From contig NC_034415.1 of the NCBI RefSeq assembly GCF_002078875.1, positions 21,591,225-21,655,224 on the forward strand: DNA of 64,000 nucleotides, given 5' to 3'. Positions 53,858-64,000 of this stretch are shown one piece after another (position 1 is the first letter of the stretch; every line of letters begins with the position of its first letter). The notes beneath the pieces were generated by a model. The model had not been told where the DNA came from. It did not search any database and saw only the letters and a program-made list of their open reading frames with translations. Source of the stretch: Numida meleagris. Taxonomy: Eukaryota; Chordata; Aves; Galliformes; Numididae. The position numbers and the translations under genes were made by a program.

Positions 53858-56129
53858 ACACTTCTTACCAGTCATTTACTCCAAGCCGAGGTGTAAACGC
53901 CTAATTAAATCTCTGGGAGCGGACGGGATGCTGCTGGAGGGAGGAGGGCTGGACCCGAGGGTGGGGGGCTGATGGGGTCCGTAAGGCGTAGGGGAGGGGA
54001 ACCTGTGCCCCCCGCCCCGCTCCCTGCTGAGCAGCACGCCCTGAAGTTTTCCTCTCCCCGATAATCTGCCGGCGTTAATCGCCGAGCTGCCCCCGGCCCC
54101 CTCCTGTACCCCTCTTTCGAGACGGGACGGATAAAACTGGGGACAATGTGAGGAGTCCTAGGGCTGAGGGCGGCTCTGCGAGGGCGAGGAGGGGGAAAGA
54201 GAGTTAAGAAGAGACGAGGGGTGGCACTTAAGTAGGGAAGAAACAGCCACTTAACCACCCTGATTTATTTTTGTTATATTTATATATATACCCGAAATAT
54301 TTTGGGGGGATGTAAAAATAAAAAAAACCTCTTTTTCTTTCCTTGCTTTTTCTCTAGAATTCTTTTTTTTCTTCCCCGTTCCTTTCCTTTTTCCCTCCCT
54401 TCCCTTTTTTTCCCCTTCCTTCCCCTTTTCTTTCCCTCTCTGCGGGATCTCCACAGGTACCCCCGTCCAGCGGCCGGGTTGGGATCTGGCAGAGCCCACT
54501 AGCTGCAGCAGTGGCTCTATTTGCTTTTCAGCTTTGCCATGCCTTCGCAGCAGAAAGAGCAGTTTAAAGCCTTTAGAGAGATTGCTAATAGATGCCAGCT
54601 CCTTGCCTTTAGATTCTCTCCCAGCCCAGAAGGATTTAGGATGGGATTGGGAGACAAGACGCCATTTCAGGCTCCAAAACACCCTGTTTTAAAATGACTG
54701 CGGGTAAGAGGATTAAAACAATAATACCCTTCTCTTCTTGAAGGTTTTTTTTCCTCTCTCCCTCCTATAGAAAAGATTTCTTCTCCCAGAGCAAAACCGT
54801 TTAGACAGGAATTAAGGGAACAAGAAAGAATAAGAGGGGGGGAGAGGACCTTTTAATTTGAGCTTGATATTTTGTACAAATTCTGACCAAAAAAAAAAAA
54901 AAAGAAAGAAAAAAGAAAAAAAAAGGGGGGGAATCGGTCTGTCTCAAGGCACCCGAGGCTCCGAGTGCCACTTTCTTGTATTTATTTTTATTGTATCTAT
55001 ACTTTTTTGCAGAGGTTACGCGGAACCAAGCTGTTGTCCCGGCAAAAAGAGGGGTGAGGGGTGTGTGGAGGGAAAATCTATTTAAATCTCTTCCATCTCT
55101 CCCAGCCCTCTCTCCCCACGAAGGAGGGGAGCCCTCGCGCTGCCTTTCCCCCAGACCCGATAATTGATAACCACCCGCTTTTGTCCTACAAACCGATCGG
55201 GAGAAATTCGGCTCTTTTATTGCGGTCGTATCTTTTCGAGGGCGTTTTTTTCGGGGGCCTCCGTTGCTCGGGTTGCGTGGGCATCACCCCACGAAGCTCA
55301 CGGGGTATCCGTTTTGGGGTTACACTACACAGGGAGCCCCCACCCCCCCAGCCCATAAGCCGAATTTTCAAGCAGCACCATCCCTACCCCGCAAACCACA
55401 ACGAGTTGAGGCGCGGGTGAGCAGGGGGCTGGCGGGCGATGCTGCCCCAAATTCGGCCGCCTGCCTGGAAGCTCCCCCCGGCCCCCAGAAGCCCGGCCGG
55501 CAGCAGACCCCCCCGACATGTGGCTCTCACGAGCCGCGGCCCCGGGGTGCAAAAACCCTCACGAGCGGCAGCAAAACTTTGCAGCATCCTTCGTTGGATT
55601 TAACGGGGAAGGGTCCCCCCGTGTGCCGGGAGGGGGCTTGGGGGGATCGAGGTCTCCTTGGCCGTTCCCGAATTGCTGCTGGTAGCCCGGGCACAACAAA
55701 TCTCGACCCCTCCGACCGCGATGTCACCATTGCCTCGCCTTAAACACGGGAGATTTTGGGATTGCTTCGATGAAAACTCCTTAGTTTTAATTCTCCCTCC
55801 TTTCCCCCCTCCCTAAGAATTAATAAGAGTTTCTCTCTGTTTTCACAAAATCTTTCTGAGCTCTCTACGGTCGGGCTTTAAACAGACCCCATAAAGAAAT
55901 AACTGCATTTAATTCAGCGTATCTTCGCCGAGAAGAGTAAGCGGTGCGCTCCGCGCAGCTCGGCAGCGTGTTCTCAGTTTGTCCGCACAACTGATTGAAC
56001 ACATTTCCCACCCCCCAGCCCCAGTGTATCGATACGGGCAAAACATCGGGAAATCGGCGCAGTTGTGTGCAAAGGATAAGACTTTATTCTCCAAAGGCGG
56101 GGAGGGATGCTGCGGGCACAGCCCCGCAG

Positions 56130-56151
56130 AGGGGGTTGGGGGGGGGGTTAC
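56130..56151 (+). repeat. G-rich tract
   Basis: G5TTG10 run within the CpG-rich domain. A second one at about 56440-56463 has G5, G9 and G5 runs and could form a G-quadruplex. Confidence 0.7.
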
Positions 56152-56654
56152 AGCCCCGAATCCCCCTTTGCCCTCTCACCAAACCGGGCTCCCCCCCACC
56201 CCAGGACTCCGAGAACTCGCGGCCGGCAGCGGTCCGACGGCAAAGCTCTCCTTTTCGGGGCGAGAAAGGGCTGCTCCCACCCGCGCCGGTGAAATCATCA
56301 TTATCATCATTAAAAAATTAAAAAAGCGAGGGGAGGAAGGGGGCAGAAATCGGGCGATTTTTTATTCCGCCGAAGTTTGGCTCTGCGGAAGAAGGGGCAA
56401 CGTGGAAACGCACGCATCTGCCGCCCCGACCCGGGGGTGGGGGGGGGTGGGGGTGCAGGGGCTGTTTGCTCGCCAGCAGAAAGGACGCTTTCCATTGCCG
56501 TGACATCAACGATAAAATCCTGGCCGGCGGTGGGGGTCCTGGCGCGTCCCCCCAGATTCCCCCGAAATGCCATTTTTTATGTCTTCCCGAAGCGAGCGGC
56601 GAACTTCAGGTTTGGATGTAGGCACTGAGCACCCTCACCTGCATCATAGGACAG

Positions 56655-59600
56655 ACAGAGGAAAACTGCTTTTTGGGGGGGAAAAAAATTAAGATCCATG
56701 GAAAAATCAGGGCGTAATTGTGGAAGAAAACGGTGTTTTCCTCATATTATCGAGGAAGGTGTGAAATTTCCATATATTGGGAATTTTCCCCCTCTCCTCG
56801 CACCCCTTAAATATGTAGAGATATGCAAGAAAAGAACATAACCGTGTGTTTGCCCCCAGATCGTGGCTGTTTGCTTCAGAACAACTAAAATCACAGCCCA
56901 GCTGGTTATGTTTTAAACAGCCAATGCATTAACTCCCTCCTCCTCTCCCTCTTTGTTTTTGAGAATTGTATCCCACCTATTCGGACAGCGAAGTGGGTAG
57001 GGATGAAGTGTATCAGGGGCGAAGTGTGCTGGGGATGGGATGTTTAATTTCAGATTGAATGAAGAGAAATAAAGCTCCGTCCTCCGAAAATGGACAAGGC
57101 AGAAAACTGTATTTACGGCAATACAGTGCAGGATCATTTATACTTGCCTCGAATTATAGTGGCTACGAGGTGTTAAGATAGTTACTTAACTAAATCAAGA
57201 CCACTTCACCGGGTTTTGTGTTGTTTTGTTTTATTTTTTAGGTATGGGGCATCTTTTGGGAGGTTTGAAATGTCCCAGACATTGTCCAGGACTTTGTCCC
57301 CGACGCCAACCGCATTCGTGTGAGACCGAAAGGGGATTAACTTGTGAACTTTTAAAAATCAGAACTTAAATGAGAGGCAAATCTAGGCCACAGCTCATTG
57401 TGGGAACCGTTTCTTAAGCAATTAAAGCGAGAAGAAATTCCTCGCAGCCTTTTTCCTTAAAGCAGCTTTCTGAAGGATTTAAGGAGGACTAGTGTCCGGT
57501 CCATCAAGAAAGATTTAAACTGCACAGTGATATAGAAAATCTCCACTTGCTCTTATTTAAAGGGGCACTATCACCATTTCCATAAGACCCTTGACATTGT
57601 TTCTTTAATCTTGTTTATAAACTTAAACAGATTTAAAAAGTTTTTTTTTCTCTCCCCTGCCTCCTTTTTTTTTTTCTTTCCCCCCGTGAATTCATTGAAA
57701 ACATATTTGATGCAGCATTTGAAAAGAGACCAAAACAGGCTCACATTTAAGGATTTTCTGTTACTAAAAAGTCTCAAGCCACAGCTTGCGACATTTCTCC
57801 CTTTGCTCTTGGAGGTTTGGAGGAAAGTGAGATTAGGAGGAAGAGGAATTTATATTATTTTTTCCTCCAGGGTCAACCATGCAATAAAAGTTCCTTTTCC
57901 CCCAAATTAGGAGGATGTATAGCACCTTTCCCCCCAAATCGACTCCAACCTTCACTGTTTACACATTTTCTTTTGGCTGAGAGCAGAACTGTATTCCCCC
58001 AAACCTCTGGCAATGCCATTTCTTGTATCCCCTCCCCACTCTTCCATTGCCCCACTCCATTTGTGCTCTCTCCTTCACGAGTCCTTTTGCCTTAGCATGC
58101 ACTGGGGCTGTTCCTACCCATATTTAAAGGTCAGAATCTCATACAGTTTCCCCACTACTCAATGCACAGCGTTACAAAATACCTACTAACCGTACCTAGC
58201 AAAACCAGTTGTTCCCCCTTAAGTCTTTGAAAGAAGAAAAAGGGAAAAAGCAAAACAAAAAACAAAATCAAAAACAATTGAACACCTTGGAGTCACCAAA
58301 GCTTTTGGTGCTTATAGCTAATTAATAGCCCTAATGATATTTTTCCAAGTCCATGAATACATTATGTTTGCAATCCAAAAAGGCGTTAGCCCCATTCAAG
58401 GGTACTTCAACATCTGCTCATTTAAGGGCAATTAATCATTTTGATATATGGTTTAAAATTGACTGCTTCCAAGGGACTTTTTTTTTTTTTTTTTGACAAG
58501 AATAACAAAGCAATTTGCCAGGAGCCATCTTCTGGACATGTTATTAGCAGAGCCTTCATCTTAAAGAGGGTTTTAAAAAAATCCTCAGATTTAGGTACCT
58601 GCTTTAAAGGGAACCTAACACCTTCTCTCCCGCTTCCCTTCTCCCACCTCCTCCAGCGCTCCATCTGCCCTTTCATCCCCTCAGTGAGAGCTGGAGACCT
58701 CTTCTCTCTTAGACCTTGTGTGGGATATTTGTATCTGGGTGACAGGAGAATGGTTTTATAAATTTTTACAATTTTGAGATGGCGAGCTGCATATCACAGA
58801 TACAGGGAAACCTTCCCAGTCTTCTGCTCTTCCTTAATTGTGATAGTAACTAGCTCTATACAGTCCTACAATTCTATAGATTTGAGTATGGATGCTTTGT
58901 TTCCCCTCACTGGCTTCATCCAAGGGAATTTCTTTCTGCTATTAACTGCAGTTTGTAACCGCCATAAACCATTTCTTAGTTTAGCCTATTTTTTAAAAAA
59001 ATACCTGTAAGGAATCAAATCTACCAAGAGTATTAGGTGAAAACAGCCAAAGAGATCAATTTTTTCAGCCTCTGGTTCCCGGTAAAAGTGTTAGCTGGGA
59101 GGATGTAAAGGGAAGTCTCTCCCGTGCAGGGAATTTAAAGTATAGTTGTGATGGGCAGATCTGCTTACTTATTTATTCTGTGAATCCTGGCTGTGCTCAG
59201 AGGTTCCTGCTGGACCGGGCCCTGCTTGAGCCTGGAATGAAGCAGGATGAAGAAGGGCACCCAGGGCAGAAGATGTGAGCAGGAGAGGTGATGGGAAATG
59301 CAAGGAACTAGACCAGGCCTGGTGGCAGCACTGGCATGGAGGTGATGCTCAGGCATACCTTGGCAATGGGACTGTCCTTCCCATGGGGACACCCCACTTC
59401 CAGGCTGCTCTTTGATTTAAAATGATATTTATAAAGCTGAGAAGAAGTGTAGGCAGTTCTGATTTGTTTCCACTGCCACGGTGTTGCTTGTGTACGGGAC
59501 ATCTCCTTCCTCCTCTGATGATGGGGCCCTATGGACAGAGGACCTCTCCCATGTGGTGTGGGGGAAGATGTGGGAATGGGAGATTGGAACCTTCAACCAC

Positions 59601-62455
59601 CATGTTGCCAAAAAGACCTCTTCTAGCTGTTTGGTTCTGAGATCTTCCGAGGAAGGTGTTCTTCACACAGTGGACTTGAGTAACACCAAACCAATGCCAT
59701 TCCAAACCCTTCACTTCTGTATGCTGCTGAGAATCCGAAAATGCCCTACTGTTCAGCCACAGTTGAGGAGCTTGAACAGAGGCTGAAGGCTCAACCCATC
59801 CCCTGCTGCTGGAGGAGGGACCAGGGAATCTGCTCTGTCCCTGCTCAAGGTGTGGGCAGTGGGGTGGTCTTCTTTGGCAGCCCTCTCTGCCACTGATTAA
59901 CTTTGGGGAAAACATCTCCTAGGGCTTTACAAGCATCACACTATGTGTCCAGTGAGGACAGTGTCAACTCTTGCTGTCTGAGCCTGATCCCAACAGAGAT
60001 AGCCCAACCTCTCCTCTGCAGTACCCAGCAATGTAGGCAATTGCCATTTGTTGTCAGGAGATTTGCTGTCTTTGGGAATTATGCCATGCATGCACCTGTA
60101 TGACTGTCAATAATGCAAGCAAAGGAATTTCTGACCCAACCTTGCATCACTAGAGGCAAAGGAGGGCTTCGTCATTGTCACTACAGACTCATCCCTTAGC
60201 TGGCACATCACAGAACTGGAACTCCCCACCCATCTTATCAGGAAGAAGTCCATTTCTTGGTCTCTTGGCCATCAGTGAGATCTCTGCCTATTCTGGCAGC
60301 ATAGCCAGATGCAGTTTCCTTGGTGTGCATCCAAAGTAATTTATTCAAAAGCGATGGTATTTATCTAGATTTACATCATTTAGCACTAAGTTCGGTCCTT
60401 CAGTAATGGATGCTCAAATGCATGACTGCATTTATTTCCTACCTACCTCTGAGCAAAATGATAGATATGTTTCCTGGGGGATAAAATCCATCTCCCAGGC
60501 ACAAAGCCGGGCTGGCCATGTTTTCCGCAGGAGAAATTTCAAGGACATGAGAGAGCTGGGGAAAGTGATCTCTCCCTCCTAGAGAAGGAGCACAGCTCTA
60601 ATCCCAGTGGCTGCCTCCACCAATGCTACTGGGATTGTGTTTCTAACCTGTGTGCTGCATTTTGAGCATTTAGAGGAAGCATTCCTACCCAGTTTCCCCT
60701 ATCAGAGACCATTGTAGCCTGGTTTCCATCATGGGGATGCCACCATGTTTGCCAGCCCACCCTGATGCCAACCCCTGTGCCACCCCATTTCCCCAATGGA
60801 GGACAGAGAAGTGGAAAGGAAAATGAGCCCTATGCTGGTTTGGGAGGCACCTGACATGAAATATGTTAGGTAAACACCTTATTAGAAATGATTTGCCATC
60901 CCTCTGCCTCTCTCAGCTGCATATAACTCTATCTCCAGACTATTATAGTATCAAATATATTTTACAAAAGTTTTACCTACAGGTGACTTGCTCTTTATTA
61001 TTGGATGTAGGCAAAATCAATACTTTAGTAACTAGAAGATAATTTATTTTGCTTTTTGAAACATTTTTCAACAGTGGGAGAGCAGCTAAACCCTGTGAAG
61101 CTATGATTAAGAACCACAAACTCTACCTTCCTTTCCTTCTCTCCCTCCTAACCTATTTACTGACTTAAATAGGTAATTTCCAAACCCAGAACAACATCCC
61201 GAATAGCCATTGCTGGAGTATGGTTTTCTTTCTCTCTCTCTCTTTTTTTTTTATTATTTTTATTTTTCCCTTGCAGACAGATAATTCTTTAAACTTGAGT
61301 AATTTCAAGGGGGAATCAACTTAATATAAATGTACCTGTCATTGGTTGAAATAGAAGCAGATTCTGGCCTTTCAATAAGGCCACTTCTGCAGTCCCACAC
61401 TGGGGAAAAATCAAAAATTGCTGGGAACTGATAATGCATTCCTACAGCAATGCAGCCCTGATGGAGTTCAGTCAGGCCAAATACCCTGCCTGGTTTTACG
61501 CGTTTATTTTACCTTCTGATTTGTTTTGAAGGTCATCTGATGCAAAGAGGTTTGCGAAGAAATGCTTGTTTTTTAAGGAGGTTTGTCCTTAAGTCACACC
61601 GCCCTGCTGCCTGCTCAGCACGGTGGCTGCAGCCCATAGGGCTCTGCCACTGAATTAATCTCAGGGAGATGGAATATCCACGTGGTAGCTGTGGGGTCCA
61701 CCAGCTCAGTAGGGTCCTGTCCCCATCCCATGCTCCACCAGTGGGAACAAGATGCCGGCTTTATGGAGCTTCCTATGTCTACAGGGAGCTGCACTTCCCA
61801 GCCCATGAGTTGCTGTCGCAGGGGAAAATGCAGACTATTTCCCCCCAAAAGAACCAGGGTCTCGTTTGGGGGCTCTCTCTGAATTTGAATATTGGCAACT
61901 TTTTTTAAGTGTTGCAATATCTACATTCACAAGTCAAGAAAAATAAAATTGCACCAGGAGAGCTGTACTTCTACCATGTGAGCACGCACTGGCTTGGTGT
62001 TGCTGGGACGCTTACACCTCCCAGAAGGCATTGTGTATATTTCCAAGTGACTTTTCTGATCTCAAGCTTGAGAGTTAAGATCACATCTGAGCACTGAGGA
62101 GTATAAAAGTGTTGTGATTGGGTATAAAACCTCAGGATTTTGGAGGGCTGCCTGGAAATGTGCCTTTTCTAGGGCAGCCCAACTCAGAAGCACCGAAGAC
62201 GGTGGTGGGCACAGCACAGTGCTTTGTGTGGACATGGAAGGATATTGTTACGTGGGGTTTTTCTGCTCCTTCTCTATCACCTAAGACTAATGGCAGAGCT
62301 GACCTGGTGCTGAATGATGCAGTGGAGACACTGCATGAGCATGTGCCAAGGTGGATGCATTCCCCAGAGGTGGGAAGGCTGAAGGTGGCCTTTCAGCATG
62401 CCTGGAGCCCCAAGTCCAACTTATTCCTTGCTGCCCAAGCCTTGCCTTCCCCTCA
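56655..62455. other. Upstream flank, no gene seen
   Basis: No coding structure or CR1 recognised across 5.8 kb. The part at 58290-58450 is AT-rich with TAATTAAT and TAATGATAT cores and could be regulatory. A T18 tract lies near 58480, and a CT/T tract near 61230-61270. Confidence 0.5.
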
Positions 62456-62459
62456 CTCT

Positions 62460-62503
62460 TTTAGGTGTAAGATCCCTTCCAACCTAAGACATTCCATGAT
62501 TCT
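62460..62503 (+). mobile_element. CR1 3' terminal fragment, short
   Basis: AGATCCCTTCCAACCTAAGA followed by CATTCCATGATTCTC, a diverged CR1 tail. Confidence 0.7.
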
Positions 62504-62504
62504 C

Positions 62505-64000
62505 TTGTCATCTGGTGCTGAATTTTCCTCATTTTGGGAGGAAAGCTCGCCAGGAGGCTGGGAGGTGGCATTCAGGCGGTCTCGCAGCACGCACTCCGCC
62601 GTTCACTGTTCCCACCAGGTCTAGCCATCTTGCATGCACAACATGTCCAGCAACGTTTGTGTCAGGGGGTTTAAACTTTAGATCTGTGTGACCAAGGAAT
62701 TCCCAATTCTGCTGCATGTGTTCCCCTGTCTCTCCCGCTCCCCCCCGTCTTTCTCTTGGCTGTGAAACAGCACAAGGAGACTCTTTGTATGCTCCTAATC
62801 CTGAAGCAACACAGCTTTAGCAACATCCAGGGATAAAAGCACCATCAAACCACAACTTTATGGGGGCAAATCTCCTCTAATCCCTCGCTTTAGCTAAACA
62901 AAGCTTCTTGCCCTAATCCCCTATCGCTTTAAAAAAAAAAAAAGCTCAGATTTTGTTTTTAGTAAGAAGATGATCCAAAGGACTAATTTTAAGAGAGACT
63001 AACCAACTCTGACAGCTTTTAAAATAGACGACAAGAAAATAGATGCAAACTTCCCTCTCAATTCAAGGGTTTTCAGGCTATGCAATACGAAAAATATCCA
63101 GGGTTTAACTGCTTTCCTTTAAGCTCACTCTTATTGTATTAAATGCTCTGACCAACTCAGATTCAAATCACCAGGCCTAAATGCCATTTGATCTTTAAAA
63201 AGAGAGTTAAAAAGTGTGCATATTATTCCCAGGAAGGCAGTCCAAGGAAAATCAATTATCATAAACAAGGATTATATTACACACACAGTCAATATCGAAA
63301 AACAAACATGATGCTGATAATAGGCTGTGGAAGTGGCTCACATCTGGAGCCCCTTTGACTGCAATAAAGATAGTTCCTTATTAATTTAAGGGTGTGTGTG
63401 TAATGTAGTAGCAGGCAGTAACTGAGCTCTTAAGCAGTCAGACCAAGCTTTGACTCCAAAGCCGAACCAAACCTTGACTTTTTCTTCTTTTTTTTTCTCC
63501 TGCAGGAGATAGGAAAAGAGTTAAAACTTGGCTTGGGGTTTTGGGGTGTGTACGTGGCTTAGAACTGCTTGATTTCAGATGTGGGAAAATGCTGGGCTCA
63601 GGGAGCAGAGGGGAACGACTGTGAGGGTGCTGCGGGAAAACAGCTAAGCCCATTGGTTTCTTCCTCTCGTTTATGTCTCCATAATTCTCAGGACAGGGAT
63701 TTTTGCGTTTCCTTCAGTGTCTGGTCTGGCACTCAGCAATGTGGAGGAAGAGGAAGACCGGGGGTATTACCTTCTAATGGTTTTGTCTTTACACCTACTT
63801 CACTCCAGAGGAGCAGGACGGATTACACACAGCTTTTCATCATGTCCAATACAGCCTGAACACTTTGCTGCTGTCTGAAGAAGGGGGACCTTGCCATGCC
63901 TTTGCCCTTCTGCACACCTTGGCCAGTAGGGAAGGATGTGCGGGCGCTTACCCGCCTGCTCCATGCTCTGACTCCACCACAGAGCACCAATGGGATCTTT
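62505..64000. other. Right edge, no gene confirmed; TAATCC cluster
   Basis: Contains three plus-strand TAATCC sites (62796, 62878 and 62914) and AT-rich sequence to 63.4 kb. A minus-strand ATG followed shortly by a GTAAGC donor at 63964-63949 is too short to call an exon. Confidence 0.4.

Larger units (their letters stand above)
51500..56650. promoter_or_regulatory. Large CpG-rich domain at the inferred DMBX1 5' end
   Basis: Mostly GC- and CpG-dense sequence (densest at about 51.5-53.8 and 55.1-56.6 kb) with C/G homopolymer runs, interrupted by A/T low-complexity tracts and a 35-base gap. Broad CpG domains of this kind are typical of developmental transcription-factor genes. Open frames inside it are low-complexity artefacts. 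Confidence 0.65.

Noticed and set aside
63949..63964. Minus-strand ATG followed by a GTAAGC donor near the right edge
   Set aside because: Only about four codons (Met-Glu-Gln-Ala), with no homology to the expected neighbours KNCN or MKNK1; too little to call an exon.

Overview
The window looks like vertebrate, most probably avian (chicken-like), nuclear DNA. It has split genes with GT/AG introns, CpG-rich 5' ends, and about seventeen CR1 retroposon fragments, many ending in the CR1 3' signature (ATTCTATGATTCTATGAT-like). There is no prokaryotic gene structure. Two protein-coding genes can be reconstructed exon by exon, both on the minus strand.

Positions 385-9355 hold a complete 15-exon FAAH (fatty acid amide hydrolase) gene. 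Its joined coding sequence is 1,731 bases (576 residues), with an intact amidase signature and Lys/Ser/Ser catalytic residues. The 5' end lies in a CpG island at about 9.05-9.56 kb. Intron 12 contains a decayed hAT-Charlie-type DNA transposon whose terminal repeat stops a few bases from the exon 12 splice donor. Introns 4, 5 and 8 contain CR1 pieces.

Positions 36183-41917 hold the four coding exons of DMBX1, a paired-type K50 homeobox transcription factor with a C-terminal OAR motif. With the best available splice sites it encodes 362 residues. A likely non-coding first exon, ending in a near-perfect donor at 53560, lies 11.6 kb upstream in a large CpG-rich domain (about 51.5-56.6 kb). That domain is interrupted by a 35-base assembly gap at 53823-53857.

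The 27 kb between the genes (9.6-35.2 kb), the 11.6 kb DMBX1 intron 1 and the right flank (57-64 kb) carry no recognisable protein-coding gene. They hold CR1 fragments, simple repeats and several AT-rich blocks with dense homeodomain, POU or SOX-like motifs. These blocks are candidate enhancers, as expected around a brain developmental regulator. FAAH (endocannabinoid and fatty-amide degradation at the ER membrane) and DMBX1 (midbrain/diencephalon patterning) are not functionally coupled by any sequence evidence here.

I found no sign of an undescribed biological system. The most interesting points are the DMBX1 splice acceptor that seems to have lost its AG for the long isoform, the open reading frame that crosses DMBX1 exon 1 into exon 2, transposon ends abutting FAAH splice donors, and a possible swap of gene order relative to human.
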